Assembly: GCA_012103535.1 (NCBI GenBank)
Contig: WLWQ01000001.1
Span: 434,001-498,000 of the forward strand
Direction of reading: 5' to 3'
Length of the DNA stretch: 64,000 nucleotides
DNA from: Pseudomonadales bacterium
GTDB taxonomy: Bacteria > Pseudomonadota > Gammaproteobacteria > Pseudomonadales > Pseudohongiellaceae
Notes under the pieces: model-generated
Told to the model about the DNA's origin: nothing
The model's database searches: none
Seen by the model: the letters and a program-made list of their open reading frames with translations, nothing else
Part shown: positions 10,873 to 21,600 of the stretch, one piece after another
How positions within the stretch are numbered: the first letter of the stretch is position 1
Layout of the letters: the number at the start of each line of letters is the position of its first letter
Made by a program: the position numbers and the translations under genes

Positions 10873-12647
10873 CGGTCCACGTCCGCCATTACAAAATCAA
10901 TACTGGCAATGATGGCAATCAAATCCGCCACCATGAAACCACGGCTTATTTCTGGAATCATTTGCAGATGCGCAAATGATGGAGTACGAATTCGAGTTCG
11001 GTATGAAGTAGTGTTGCCATCGGAAACCAAGTAGTAACTATTAATACCCTTGGTTCCTTCGATCGCCATGGTCACTTCATTGGGAGGAATCACCGGCCCC
11101 CAGCTCACACTTAAGAAGTGATTGATCAAGGTTTCGATATCCTGCATGGTTTTTTCTTTGCGCGGTGGCGTCGTTAGCGGATGGTCAGCTTTGTAGTCTC
11201 CACTCGGCATATTGTCGACGCATTGTTTGATAATGCGTAGGCTCTGGCGCATTTCTTCAACACGAATAGCGCAGCGATCATAACAATCACCGTTAACCGC
11301 AATTGGCACATCGAATTCAAAATTTTCGTAACCGCTATAAGGGCGATCCTTACGGAAATCCCATTCCAATCCTGTTGCTCTTAAACCAGCACCAGTTACT
11401 CCCCAATCAAACGCCTGCTGCGTGTTGTAGCAACCGACACCCTGGGTACGGCGTTTTAAGATGCCGTTTTCCATCACCATCTTGTCGTACTCGTCAATAC
11501 GAGGCGGGATAAAATCGAGCAGCTCTTTAACTCGCACATCCCAGCCTTCCGGCAAATCTTGTGCAACACCGCCAATACGAAACCAACCAGGATGCATACG
11601 TGCACCGCAAATCGATTCGATAATATTAAAGATGCGTTCACGTTCTACAAACATGTAGAAAATAGGTGACAGTTGTCCCACATCCTGTGCAAACGTGCCG
11701 TAAAAAAGCAGATGGCTACAGATTCGAAACATCTCCACGAGCATGACTCGAATCGTCTTAACTCGTTCCGGAACTTGAATGCCTGCCATTTTTTCGACTG
11801 CCATGACATAGGGCAGATTGTTCATTACACCGCCGAGATAATCGATGCGATCGGTATAGGGAATATAGGTATGCCAGGATTGGCGTTCACCCATTTTCTC
11901 GGCACCACGATGGTGGTAGCCAATATCTGGCACCGCATCTACCAGGATCTCACCGTCCAATTGCACCGCGATACGAAACGCTCCGTGCACACTGGGGTGG
12001 TTTGGACCCAGGTTTAAAAACATGAATTCGGAATTATCGGACTCCCGCTTCATGCCCCACTCTTCTGGCTTAAACAACAACGCTTGCTGCTCGTACTCGG
12101 CGGCTTCGTCTTCTAAGGAAAACGGCTCCATTTCCGTAGCCCGAGCCGGATGTTCCTTTCTTAAGGCATGTCCCTTCCAGGTAGGAGGAAGAACAATTCG
12201 ATAGAGGTTGGGATGGCCGTCAAAATTTATCCCGAACATGTCCCAGGTTTCACGCTCATACCAGTTGGCAGCAGGCCACAGGCCGATAATGCTTGGAATA
12301 TTGAGATCTGCATCCATTAGCGGCACTTTTATGCGGAAATCACAGTTTCCAGAAAAGGACATCAGGTGATAAACCACCGTAAATTCTGAATCTGGCTGAT
12401 CTTCACGATGAACACGCAGGCGTTCATCGATAGCAGTAATGTCGAACAACATCTCAAATCGGGGATTGGTTTCGTCCCGCAGGGTGCGCAACAAGGCAAC
12501 CAGTTGCTGGCGATCCACCCATACAGTAGGCATGCCTCCGCAAGTAGCCTGCTCTGCCAGGATTCGGTCACCGAAATCATGGCGCAGCTTCTCCAGCAAT
12601 CCTGCGGATTGGCTGTCTATACTGACTGTTTGCGCGCTGGCTTCCAT
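10869..12647 (-). CDS. nuoCD: NADH-quinone oxidoreductase fused subunits C/D
   Basis: Single 592-residue protein. Roughly residues 20-190 match the 30-kDa NuoC family ([21 protein letters not shown], with KEHPA following), and residues 200-592 match the 49-kDa NuoD family ([15 protein letters not shown] near the start, FVMADVDR at the C-terminus). NuoD helps form the quinone pocket and contacts cluster N2 in NuoB. The C/D fusion is the normal arrangement in Enterobacteria and Pseudomonas. The ATG is at 12647; the stop overlaps nuoE by 4 bp. Confidence 0.97.
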   Translation of the reverse strand: MEASAQTVSIDSQSAGLLEKLRHDFGDRILAEQATCGGMPTVWVDRQQLVALLRTLRDETNPRFEMLFDITAIDERLRVHREDQPDSEFTVVYHLMSFSGNCDFRIKVPLMDADLNIPSIIGLWPAANWYERETWDMFGINFDGHPNLYRIVLPPTWKGHALRKEHPARATEMEPFSLEDEAAEYEQQALLFKPEEWGMKRESDNSEFMFLNLGPNHPSVHGAFRIAVQLDGEILVDAVPDIGYHHRGAEKMGERQSWHTYIPYTDRIDYLGGVMNNLPYVMAVEKMAGIQVPERVKTIRVMLVEMFRICSHLLFYGTFAQDVGQLSPIFYMFVERERIFNIIESICGARMHPGWFRIGGVAQDLPEGWDVRVKELLDFIPPRIDEYDKMVMENGILKRRTQGVGCYNTQQAFDWGVTGAGLRATGLEWDFRKDRPYSGYENFEFDVPIAVNGDCYDRCAIRVEEMRQSLRIIKQCVDNMPSGDYKADHPLTTPPRKEKTMQDIETLINHFLSVSWGPVIPPNEVTMAIEGTKGINSYYLVSDGNTTSYRTRIRTPSFAHLQMIPEISRGFMVADLIAIIASIDFVMADVDR

Positions 12648-12696
12648 CTTACTATTTACTTTAATTTATCTAGTTAACTAGTTGTTATAATTTATT

Positions 12697-13338
12697 TTAT
12701 ACTTCGTTAGGTGGCCGTAATTCAGTGGCAGCTATGCGTTCTGGACCACGGACTTCTCGCTGCACAGGATGCGCTTCTTTCTGAATAATTCCCTGGTCGT
12801 TGATTACCCAGCTGAGGGGTCGACGCTCACGGGCGATAGACTCCTGTAAAAGTATCAATCCCTGCAGCAAAGCCTCTGGTCGCGGCGGACAGCCGGAAAC
12901 ATACACGTCCACTGGTAGAAATTTGTCTACGCCCTGTACCACCGAGTAAATGTCATACATGCCGCCTGAATTGGCGCAGGAACCCATGGAAATTACCCAT
13001 TTGGGTTCTAGCAATTGGTCATACAGCAGTCTCACTACCGGAGCCATCTTGCGGAACACAGTTCCTGCAATCACGATCATGTCCGCCTGGCGTGGCGTTC
13101 CACGAATGACCTCGGCGCCGAATCGAGCCAGGTCGTGCCGTGCGGTAAAAGCTGTGGCCATTTCTACGTAACAGCAGGACAGGCCAAAGTTAAATGGCCA
13201 GACCGAATTTTTTCGACCCCAGGCCACCATATCTTCAAGCTTCGCCATTACCACGTTCTGGCGAATAAAATCATCTACCGCACTCCCTCCAGGTTGAGGT
13301 GAAGCGGAATCTTCTACCGACTGCAGTTGCCAATTCAT
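12697..13338 (-). CDS. nuoB: NADH-quinone oxidoreductase subunit B (cluster N2)
   Basis: Peripheral-arm subunit of complex I that holds terminal cluster N2, the electron donor to quinone. It has 213 residues. The N2 ligands are visible: adjacent Cys55 and Cys56 ([10 protein letters not shown]), Cys121 ([12 protein letters not shown]) and Cys150 ([10 protein letters not shown]). The ATG overlaps the nuoA stop by 4 bp. A 49-bp gap separates it from nuoCD. Confidence 0.97.
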   Translation of the reverse strand: MNWQLQSVEDSASPQPGGSAVDDFIRQNVVMAKLEDMVAWGRKNSVWPFNFGLSCCYVEMATAFTARHDLARFGAEVIRGTPRQADMIVIAGTVFRKMAPVVRLLYDQLLEPKWVISMGSCANSGGMYDIYSVVQGVDKFLPVDVYVSGCPPRPEALLQGLILLQESIARERRPLSWVINDQGIIQKEAHPVQREVRGPERIAATELRPPNEV

Positions 13339-13784
13339 AGTTTAAATTCCTTCCGGTTTACAACCCCACCAGGACCTTTGAGCTCTTGTAACTCTCGCTT
13401 TTGAATTTCTGTTCGCCAATCCAGGGCACCGATGCGCCACAAATAGAAAAGCGCCACGATTAAGATAAAGATGAACACGCTAATTTCGATAAAACCGGGC
13501 CAACCTGCTTCCCGCACTGCCACCGCCCAGGCAAACAGAAACACCACTTCCAGATCGAAGATAATGAAGAGGATAGCGGTAAGGTAAAAGTGTACGGAAA
13601 TGCGGAATTGAGCTGATCCGACTGAAATGATGCCTGATTCGAAAGGCGTATTTTTATATTTGCGATTGATGCGCTGGCCGAGAAAGAAAGACAGACCCAG
13701 CATGGTAACGACCACCGCAAGTACGATTGCGGAGAAAAAAAGAAATGGCCGTAATCCATCCAAAAAGCTAACAGTCTGTTCCAA
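13335..13784 (-). CDS. nuoA: NADH-quinone oxidoreductase subunit A
   Basis: First gene of the nuo operon. It encodes a 149-residue membrane subunit with three helices. The family signatures NTPFESGI (about residue 42) and [16 protein letters not shown] (about residue 72) are present. Helices span roughly residues 13-35, 66-90 and 97-118. The start at 13784 is TTG, preceded by GTAGAGC. A long untranslated region upstream separates it from sth. Confidence 0.95.
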   Translation of the reverse strand: MEQTVSFLDGLRPFLFFSAIVLAVVVTMLGLSFFLGQRINRKYKNTPFESGIISVGSAQFRISVHFYLTAILFIIFDLEVVFLFAWAVAVREAGWPGFIEISVFIFILIVALFYLWRIGALDWRTEIQKRELQELKGPGGVVNRKEFKL

Positions 13785-14264
13785 GCTCTACTCCAGTCTC
13801 TGAATGATCAAGCAAGCAGCGAAGCGTAATTGCAGGGAATGTTTTGGAACTCACTCGTAGGCAGGGCGAATAACTGATTAGTCTTTTTGCTTTCGTTCTT
13901 ATTTTCAGGGGGAGTTTGTCCCCGAATGCTGTCTGAACGACGAATAGCAATGGTACTAAGTACCAGGGACTGAATGTCACTTCCCATAGTGTTGTCTTGC
14001 AACTTATTTTGAATCGTTTTTTGCGCTTGTTTCTCGCTGCGCATGAGCACTGCGAGGCGGCCTTTTGAGCGGTTGGAAATGTACACGGATAGGTCCTCGA
14101 TAGCAAGTGGTTTCGCTCTGCGTAGCCGATTCAGGTCTTTGTTTTTAGTGTTCTTTTCCGTCAATTTATTGACTGTGTTCTTGATCCTGATCCAGGTCAA
14201 AAAACCCGCATTAAAATCTGCTTGTTTTTCGCTCAGTATAGTTGGGAAATTAAATATTTCCGGA
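13785..14264. other. 480-bp leader region between sth and nuoA
   Basis: No gene here is convincing. On the minus strand a frame runs from a TTG at 14200 to 13808 (130 codons). It begins inside a regulatory-looking site, has no ribosome-binding site and matches nothing I recognise. The region must contain the nuo promoter. It holds an ANR/FNR-like box at 14187-14200. A short AT-rich inverted repeat (GGAAAT/ATTTCC, 14245-14261) lies directly after the sth stop, without a clear U-tract, and may be a weak 3' end. Confidence 0.6.
14187..14200 (-). promoter_or_regulatory. ANR/FNR-like box upstream of nuoA
   Basis: The minus strand reads TTGACCTGGATCAG, which matches the TTGAT-N4-ATCAA consensus of FNR/ANR/DNR-family regulators with one mismatch in each half. 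The bases next to it (14181-14194, plus strand TTGATCCTGATCCA) form a second, overlapping, imperfect box offset by 6 bp. It sits about 400 bp upstream of nuoA and is the most plausible oxygen-responsive element for the operon. No exact -10 could be placed. This is a motif match only. Confidence 0.4.
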
Positions 14265-15662
14265 TCAAAAAACTCGATTCAGGCCATCGAGGGCAGCCGT
14301 TCGATAGGCTTCCGCCATGGTGGGGTAATTGAAGGTAGTCGTTAGAAAGTATTTCATCGTATTGGCCGCACCGGGTTGTCCCATGATCGCTTGACCGATA
14401 TGAACGATTTCTGACGCCTGGTCGCCGAAACAATGGATGCCGAGAATCTCTAAGGTTTCGAAATGAAAGATTAGCTTTAGCATTCCAACCTGTTCGCCGG
14501 TGATCTGTGCGCGAGCTGTATTCTTGAAAAATGCTTTACCAACTTCATAGGGAATCTTCTCCGCCGTCAATTCGGCTTCGGTTTTTCCGAGAGTACTGAT
14601 TTCCGGAATCGTGTAGATGCCGGTGGCAACTTCTTCCACTGGAGAACACTCGTCCGGAGCAAAAATCGCGTTGCTAGCGGCACGTCCCTGATCATAAGCC
14701 GCGCCAGCCAGTGCCGGCCAACCAACAACATCACCAGCTGCGTAGATATTCTTCGCTTTGGTTTGATAGCGCTTGTTAATTTCAATTTGGCCGCGGGAAT
14801 TGGTGATTACACCAACATTTTTTAAGCCAAGATTCTGGGTATTGCCGGCACGCCCATTGGCCCATAAGAGAATATCGCTCTTAATTTTCTTGCCTGACTG
14901 TAAATAGGTAACGATATGATCATCGTGATACTCAATATGTTCATACTCTTCGTTGTGCCGACTGCGCACCCCAACATTCCTTAAGTGGTAAGCCAGGGCG
15001 TCGCTTATCTCTGTATCGAGAAACGTGAGCAAGGAATCCTCGGGATTTATGAGTTCAACTTTGGAGCCTAGACCACCAAATATAGACGCATATTCACAGC
15101 CAATGACTCCGGCTCCGATCACCGTCACCTTACGCGGGGAATGATCTAATCCCAGAATCGTGTCGCTATCGAACATCAATGGATGATCGAATTTGATTTT
15201 AGGGGGGTGGTAGGGTCTTGATCCGGTGGCAATGACAAAGTAATCCGCGGATAACTTCTTCCTTTTGCCGATCAGTTTAATCGTATGCTTATCTAAAAAA
15301 CTGGCTCTGCCTTTAAAGATGGGAATGTGATTCCTTTCATAAAAATCGGAACGCATTCGTACCTGTTCGTAGACGACTCGGTCAGCGTGATTAAGAATCT
15401 GCTGAAAGCTCAATTTCCTGGCATCACCAAAATCTCGGAACATGGGATTAGTATTGAATGCCATCACTTGTTTAACGGAATGACGAAGGGCCTTAGATGG
15501 GATCGTCGCTAAATGAGTACAACTGCCCCCTACTTGCTCGAGGTCACAAATGACACCGACACGCTTGCCTTTTTTCTTGGTATTCATTGCGGCCGCCTCA
15601 CCAGCGGGACCACTGCCGATTACCAAAAGATCAAAACGTTCAGATTGCTTTTTCTTTGCCAT
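14265..15662 (-). CDS. sthA: Soluble pyridine nucleotide transhydrogenase
   Basis: Cytosolic flavoprotein that exchanges reducing equivalents between NADPH and NAD+. It has 465 residues. The FAD-binding GSGPAG is at residues 16-21, and the NAD(P) Rossmann motif is [19 protein letters not shown]. The active-site segment reads [17 protein letters not shown]: the first Cys (48) is kept, but the second redox Cys of the lipoamide-dehydrogenase family is Thr53. This is the hallmark of Sth and separates it from dihydrolipoamide dehydrogenase. The FAD-binding [15 protein letters not shown] and a C-terminal dimer domain are present. It lies 54 bp downstream of apbE on the same strand. Confidence 0.95.
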   Translation of the reverse strand: MAKKKQSERFDLLVIGSGPAGEAAAMNTKKKGKRVGVICDLEQVGGSCTHLATIPSKALRHSVKQVMAFNTNPMFRDFGDARKLSFQQILNHADRVVYEQVRMRSDFYERNHIPIFKGRASFLDKHTIKLIGKRKKLSADYFVIATGSRPYHPPKIKFDHPLMFDSDTILGLDHSPRKVTVIGAGVIGCEYASIFGGLGSKVELINPEDSLLTFLDTEISDALAYHLRNVGVRSRHNEEYEHIEYHDDHIVTYLQSGKKIKSDILLWANGRAGNTQNLGLKNVGVITNSRGQIEINKRYQTKAKNIYAAGDVVGWPALAGAAYDQGRAASNAIFAPDECSPVEEVATGIYTIPEISTLGKTEAELTAEKIPYEVGKAFFKNTARAQITGEQVGMLKLIFHFETLEILGIHCFGDQASEIVHIGQAIMGQPGAANTMKYFLTTTFNYPTMAEAYRTAALDGLNRVF

Positions 15663-15716
15663 AGCACGTCGGTTAAGAAGATTTAAAGTTGTACAACTAA
15701 GTATAGCGGTTAGTTG

Positions 15717-16769
15717 CTAGTTGTTGATGTAAGGCTCAAACCCGGGACTTATATAGTGATCGAGCGCTGCATTATCAACCCGATAGATCAAATACGCATC
15801 TATATTCATCCTTGTAATAAGCGCTCTTGCCTGCTCCGGTCCGAGAATCATAAGCGCCGTTGCGTAGGCATCAGCCCATGCGGCAGATTCGTGGATAACG
15901 AAGGCGGCAGTTAAGTTGTGTGATACTGGCCTTCCCGTACGTGGATCGATTTCATGGGAGTAGCGCTCGCCATCGATTTCAAAAAAGTTTCGGTAATCAC
16001 CAGACCCTGCTAATGCGAAAGTTTCGCCCCGGTTTGATAGAACTTCGTATACCTGCACCGGACCTTCCTGTGGAGTCTCGATCGCAGGTATCCAATCTTC
16101 ATCGTTGCGTTTGCTGCCACTAACTTTGATCTCACCACCGATTTCAATGAAATAGTCGTTAACATTATTCGATTCAATCAAGTTGGCAACTTGATCAACG
16201 GCATATCCCTTCGCGATGCCGCTTAAATCAACATAGATGTCTCTCGATTTTCTAATCTGTCCCCGTGTCGCATCGATCGTGAGATTTGCTACACCAACAT
16301 TTTCTAATGCAGCATTAATCTCTTCATCGCTGGGAACACCTTCAATGAGCAGCAAATCATCAGGTCCAAAGCCCCACAAATTTACCAGCGGACCGATAGT
16401 GACATCGAATGCGCCCCCAGTGTTTGCAGAAAGCTCTTTTGCCAGCAAAAATACAGTGCGCAGATGATCTGACGCGACAAAAGGCACGTTGACACTGTGT
16501 TGGTTAAAGCGACTCAGCTCAGAACTGCTGGCATAGGTCGAAAATACCTCGCGATCCAAGGTGGCGAGTAAAGCTGCCACTTCTACACTAAGCGCTTCAC
16601 TGGAAGTGTCTGCAGGAATATTCACCAACTGCACTTCATAGCTCGTACCCATGGTGAAACCGGAAAATCTTTCCACCGAACTTTCGGTTCCGGGCAACAA
16701 AAAGATCGCACCCAGAATTAGTACAAGGAAGCAAATAGAAAAGCTATGGCGACGAAATATTTCGTTCAT
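15717..16769 (-). CDS. apbE: FAD:protein FMN transferase (ApbE family)
   Basis: ApbE enzymes attach FMN covalently to Thr residues of NqrB/NqrC, RnfD/RnfG and related periplasmic or membrane flavoproteins. It has 350 residues, with a single N-terminal hydrophobic segment (about 10-27) and no lipobox Cys, so it is probably an anchored periplasmic protein. Family motifs: FTMGTSYEVQL near residue 38, the FAD/Mg region VDLSGIAKGYAVDQV, EIDPRTGRPVSHNL, and AWADAYATALMILG. In Pseudomonas this gene lies next to nqrF. Here no nqr gene is present, and the next gene upstream is the GAPDH gene at 16889-18355. Confidence 0.92.
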   Translation of the reverse strand: MNEIFRRHSFSICFLVLILGAIFLLPGTESSVERFSGFTMGTSYEVQLVNIPADTSSEALSVEVAALLATLDREVFSTYASSSELSRFNQHSVNVPFVASDHLRTVFLLAKELSANTGGAFDVTIGPLVNLWGFGPDDLLLIEGVPSDEEINAALENVGVANLTIDATRGQIRKSRDIYVDLSGIAKGYAVDQVANLIESNNVNDYFIEIGGEIKVSGSKRNDEDWIPAIETPQEGPVQVYEVLSNRGETFALAGSGDYRNFFEIDGERYSHEIDPRTGRPVSHNLTAAFVIHESAAWADAYATALMILGPEQARALITRMNIDAYLIYRVDNAALDHYISPGFEPYINN

Positions 16770-16888
16770 AGAACACTTTCAACATTGGATACATTGAGCA
16801 CGTGATGCGTGCGAGAGTTTCTAGAGAAGGACTATTCTCTATGAATTCCAGGCAAAATAGAAATCAGCTTCCCCAGGTATGAGAGAGC

Positions 16889-18355
16889 CTACTCGTCCTG
16901 CGGGTAAACCTGAAACTTCACGCCCGCCATCTTATAGACCATCCGCCCTACCTGGCAGCAGTAACCGAATTCATTGTCATACCAGAGATAAAGCACACAG
17001 TGGTTTTCTCTAACGATGGTGGCATTGGAATCCACTATTCCTGCTTCACGGGTTCCGACGAAGTCTGAGGAGACAGCATCGGGGGATTGAGTAAAGCTAA
17101 TCTGATTTTGTAGTTTCGAATGCAGCGCAATATCCCGGAGAAATTCATTCAGCTCATCTTTCGTGGTTGTTTGCGATAGGGTGAGATTCATGATTGCCAT
17201 TGAGACATTAGGAATCGGAACCCGAACGGCATTACCGGTTAACTTTCCTTCCAGCTCTGGTACTGCTTTCACTACCGCTTTGGCCGCACCAGTTTCAGTA
17301 AGCACCATATTGAGTGCGGCAGATCTGCCGCGCCGGCTGCCCTTGTGATAATTGTCGATCAGGTTTTGGTCATTCGTATAGGCATGCACCGTTTCAACGT
17401 GGCCGTGCTCGATGCCAAATTTGTCATTCACAACTTTTAGAACGGGAGCAATTGCATTAGTAGTGCAGGAAGCAGCCGTAATGATTTTATCGTCTGGCTT
17501 CATTTGGTCATCATTTATGCCATACACGATGTTTTTGATATTACCTTTTCCTGGCGCTGTCAAAATGACTTTAGATGCGCCCTTCGCTTTCAAGTGCAAA
17601 CTCAGGCCTTCTTCATCACGCCACATGCCGGTATTGTCGATAATAAGCGCGTCATCGATGTCATAGTCGTTGTAATTTATTTCTTCAGGCGAGTTCGCAT
17701 AAATCACTTTGATAACATTGCCATTGGCAATAAGGCATTTGTTTTCTTCGTCGACACGGACAGTTCCTTGAAATGCTCCATGCACAGAATCGGCGGTAAA
17801 CAGACTTGCTCGTTTATCGAGATCTCCCGGGCCCGCGGGTCGCACCACGATTGCTTTAAGGCGCATGACTTCGCCTGTGGAAGTGCGTTCTATTAGTAAG
17901 CGCGCCATCAAACGGCCGATGCGACCAAAACCATAGAGCACGACGTCCTGGGATTTTTCTATTGGGCTCTCTTTAACGCCATCCAGATAAGCCATTTCGT
18001 TTTTTACGAATTCATCTACGGAAAGTGCATCGGCTCCTTTCTCATCTTGATGTTCCATGAAGCGAACGGTTAGCTTGCCCAGATCGATTTGCGCGTGCCA
18101 GAGGTCGAGCTTGGCCATGGCCAATAACACCGTGTGAGTTTCGAATTCTGACATTTCATTGCGCTCGACCTGGCGCACGAAACGGTGAGATTTCATGATG
18201 AACGTTACCGAGCGATTATGTAGAGGACGGCCGTAGATAAAAACGCCAACGTTGCGCTGGCTAAATAGTCGACCGATTACGGGAATCATCTCCTGCACCA
18301 AAGCTTCGCGCTGTTTCCAGTCTCCGAAGTAATCATCTACGTTAGGACGTTCCAC
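16889..18355 (-). CDS. gap: Glyceraldehyde-3-phosphate dehydrogenase, long form
   Basis: NAD(P)-dependent oxidation of glyceraldehyde 3-phosphate. It has 488 residues, about 150 longer than standard GAPDH because of an N-terminal extension (residues 1-135). The Rossmann motif YGFGRIGR starts at 141. The catalytic Cys297 is in ASCTTNAIAPV, followed by HAYTNDQNLIDN and RGRSAALNMVLTETGAAKA. The C-terminal WYDNEFGYCCQV is typical. Long GAPDH divergent from mfd is the Pseudomonas arrangement. The start is GTG at 18355 with a good AAGGGG site. The role of the N-terminal extension is unknown to me. Confidence 0.93.
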   Translation of the reverse strand: MERPNVDDYFGDWKQREALVQEMIPVIGRLFSQRNVGVFIYGRPLHNRSVTFIMKSHRFVRQVERNEMSEFETHTVLLAMAKLDLWHAQIDLGKLTVRFMEHQDEKGADALSVDEFVKNEMAYLDGVKESPIEKSQDVVLYGFGRIGRLMARLLIERTSTGEVMRLKAIVVRPAGPGDLDKRASLFTADSVHGAFQGTVRVDEENKCLIANGNVIKVIYANSPEEINYNDYDIDDALIIDNTGMWRDEEGLSLHLKAKGASKVILTAPGKGNIKNIVYGINDDQMKPDDKIITAASCTTNAIAPVLKVVNDKFGIEHGHVETVHAYTNDQNLIDNYHKGSRRGRSAALNMVLTETGAAKAVVKAVPELEGKLTGNAVRVPIPNVSMAIMNLTLSQTTTKDELNEFLRDIALHSKLQNQISFTQSPDAVSSDFVGTREAGIVDSNATIVRENHCVLYLWYDNEFGYCCQVGRMVYKMAGVKFQVYPQDE

Positions 18356-18678
18356 GAATTCCCCTTAAGAATAGTGCCTTTTACTGGCTGCCGGATTTTT
18401 GAAGGCGGGTATTATCGTGTGAAAGGTTTGCCTATGCAACAAAGTGAACTCCCGCCTTGGAATGATGAAAATAATCGACCGGATCGGCCAACATATTAGG
18501 ACAAATGAACAAACAGATTTGGCCTGCTCGGTGGGCTTCGTAATTATTAGTCAGAAGTCTTAGAGAATTGAGCTACAATTCGCAGTCCGTCACTTTCCCT
18601 GGAATGCTTCGTCTTAATTTCAAAGAATTTCGATTTTCGGCAACAGATTCGTGTTGAATTCGTTGACCGCACGATACG
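18356..18678. other. Divergent intergenic region gap/mfd
   Basis: 323 bp that must hold the promoters of gap (minus) and mfd (plus). No strong sigma70 pair could be assigned. A TACAAT at 18574-18579 (plus) could be a -10 for mfd, but it lacks a good -35. The segment 18369-18393 is nearly identical (23 of 25 bases) to a piece inside the FkbM gene at 25430-25454. No RNA gene or ORF seen. Confidence 0.5.
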
Positions 18679-21600
18679 GTGAGTATGAATTCCATCCAAC
18701 ATCCAACCATCCCTGGCGATGCTTACGAGAGCTGTTACTGGCAAGGAACCGAGGGTTGCGCCAGCAGCCTGGCGCTCTGCAATGCCGCGGCCCATGCCGA
18801 CGGGCCGATATTATTGCTCTGCGAAAACAATGAAGTCGTCGAGCAGTCAATTCGGGAACTAAAGTATTTCTGTGCTGCTCACAAAGACCTCCCGGTATTT
18901 TCCTTACCGGATTGGGAAACGCTTCCCTATGACAATTTCTCACCCCACCAGGACATAATTTCTGAACGGCTCAGCGCCCTCTTTCATTTACCGCAACTCA
19001 CACGAGGCATCCTGGTTTTATCGATAACCAGTCTTATGCATCGCTTGCCGCCTCATCAATACATCGCGGCAAACAGTCTGGATTTGAAAGTTGGGCAACA
19101 ATTAGCAATAGAGCAAATTCGGGAGCAACTTACCCTGGCCGGTTATCAATCTGTTGATTCGGTATTCGAGCACGGAGAGTTTGCAGTGCGGGGATCGATT
19201 ATCGATATCTTCCCCATGGGTTCATTAGTTCCCTACCGAATTGACCTCTTCGATGATGAGATAGAAACCTTAAGAACCTTCGATCCTGAAACCCAACGAT
19301 CAGAGCATCAGGTTGAGGAAATAAAGCTACTTCCTGGTCGTGAATATCCGTTAGATGAGGCCGGCATTGCCGCCTTCCGCAATCGCTTTCACGAACTATC
19401 CGACATAGATCTACGGCAGTGCCCCCTGTATCAGGATGTTAGTGACGGCATCAACTCACCAGGGCTTGAATACTACCTTTCGCTATTCTTCGATGAGTTG
19501 AATACCCTCTTTGACTTTATGCCTGACAATACCATCGTCTTGAAACTGGGAGATATAAAAGCTGCCGGTGACCAATTTTGGCAAGACATTCATAACCGCT
19601 ATGAAGATCGACTAATCGATCGCTATAGACCAATCTTAAATCCGGAAGATGTTTTCGTTCCTGTAGATCAGATTCTTTCTAAAACCAAGAACTATCGTCA
19701 GATCGAATTCAAAGTGCACGCTAATGCTTTAGATCTTGGCAGTACTTCACTTCCTGATTTAGCCAGCAATCCCCGCTTAGCTAAACCCTTTACTTCTGTC
19801 GAACAATTTCTCGCTGCGCAAGATTCCCGCACACTATTTTGCGCAGAATCTGCTGGCCGAAGGGAAACCCTGATCGAATTACTTAAACAGATCGGTATCC
19901 AGCCGCAACCGGTAGATCACTGGTCAGAATTTGTTGCTGGAAACTACAAAATAGCAATTGCGGTGGCACCACTCGATCATGGCATGTGGCTGCAGAAGGA
20001 GAACCTGGCACTTATTACCGAGACGCAGTTATTTGGCGATAGAGTCGCGCAACGTCGGCGCAGGAAAAAAACTCAAAATAATACCGACTTTATTGTTAAG
20101 AGCCTTACTGAATTGCGAATTAACGATGCCGTGGTTCATATCGATCACGGCGTTGGGCGCTATCGCGGCCTGCAAACTATAACCACCGATGGTCAAACCA
20201 CTGAGTTTCTTACGCTGGAGTATGCAAACGAAGCGAAACTCTATGTTCCTGTCGCCTCATTAAATTTGATCAGTCGTTATAGCGGTGCGGAACAAGAATC
20301 AGCACCAATCAACCATCTCGGTACCGATCACTGGCAAAAAACCAAACGCAAAGCAGCAGAAAAAATACATGATGTAGCGACTGAACTTCTGGAGATATAT
20401 GCCCAACGAATGGCACGTAAAGGCTATAACTATGCATTAGACCAAGAAGAATACGACAAATTTTCCGCTACATTTCCTTTTGAGGAAACACCTGACCAGG
20501 AAAATTCGATTGCAGCTGTTATTGACGACATGAACAGTAAACTTTCCATGGATCGATTGGTTTGCGGTGACGTAGGCTTTGGCAAAACTGAAGTCGCGAT
20601 GCGCGCAGCTTTTATCGCCGCACAAAACAATAAGCAGGTTGCCTTGCTGGTGCCCACAACCCTTCTGGCGCAACAGCACTATGAGAGCTTTAAAGACCGC
20701 TTTGCTAATTGGCCTATCGTGGTGGATGTTGTATCCAGATTTAAATCTGCTGCAGAGCAGAATAAGACATTGGAAAAAGTTGCGGCAGGAAATATCGATA
20801 TCTTGATCGGTACACACAAACTTCTACATGCGGAAATTGACTACAGTAATTTAGGGCTGCTTATAATCGACGAAGAACATCGATTTGGCGTCAGGCAAAA
20901 AGAAAAGCTGAAAGCGATTCGGGCCAATGTAGATATTCTTACTTTAACTGCAACCCCAATTCCTCGCACTCTGAATATGGCGCTTTCTGGTATTCGCGAT
21001 CTCTCACTAATCGTAACTCCACCTGCCCGTCGACTCTCTGTAAAAACTTTCGTCAGAGAACAACAAGACAGCCTCGTCATAGAAGCTGTATCTCGTGAGT
21101 TACTGCGAGGAGGCCAGGTCTTCTATTTACATAATGAGGTGAAATCAATAGATAGAGCAGCAGAACACTTGCGAGAAATTATTCCTCAAGCACGCATCTG
21201 CGTTGCACACGGCCAGATGGCTGAACGTGATTTAGAAAAAGTCATGGCCGATTTCTATCACAAGCGATGTAACATTCTGGTCTGTACCACCATTATTGAA
21301 ACTGGAATCGACATTCCCAGCGCCAACACGATTCTAATTCATCGAGCTGATAAATTTGGCCTGGCGCAATTGCATCAACTAAGAGGACGAGTTGGTCGCT
21401 CTCATCACCAGGCCTACGCCTATTTATTGTTGCCGAGCCAAAGTAGACTCAATCGCGATGCGCAGAAAAGAATCGAAGCAATTCAGGCGGCCACTACCCT
21501 GGGAGCAGGTTTCACTCTCGCCAGTCATGACCTGGAAATACGCGGCGCAGGAGAATTGCTTGGGGACGAACAGAGTGGACATATGCAAAAAATCGGCTTT

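Noticed and set aside
13808..14200. 130-codon minus-strand frame in the nuo leader
   Set aside because: TTG start inside the ANR-like box, no ribosome-binding site, no recognisable protein; kept only as a comment on the leader region.
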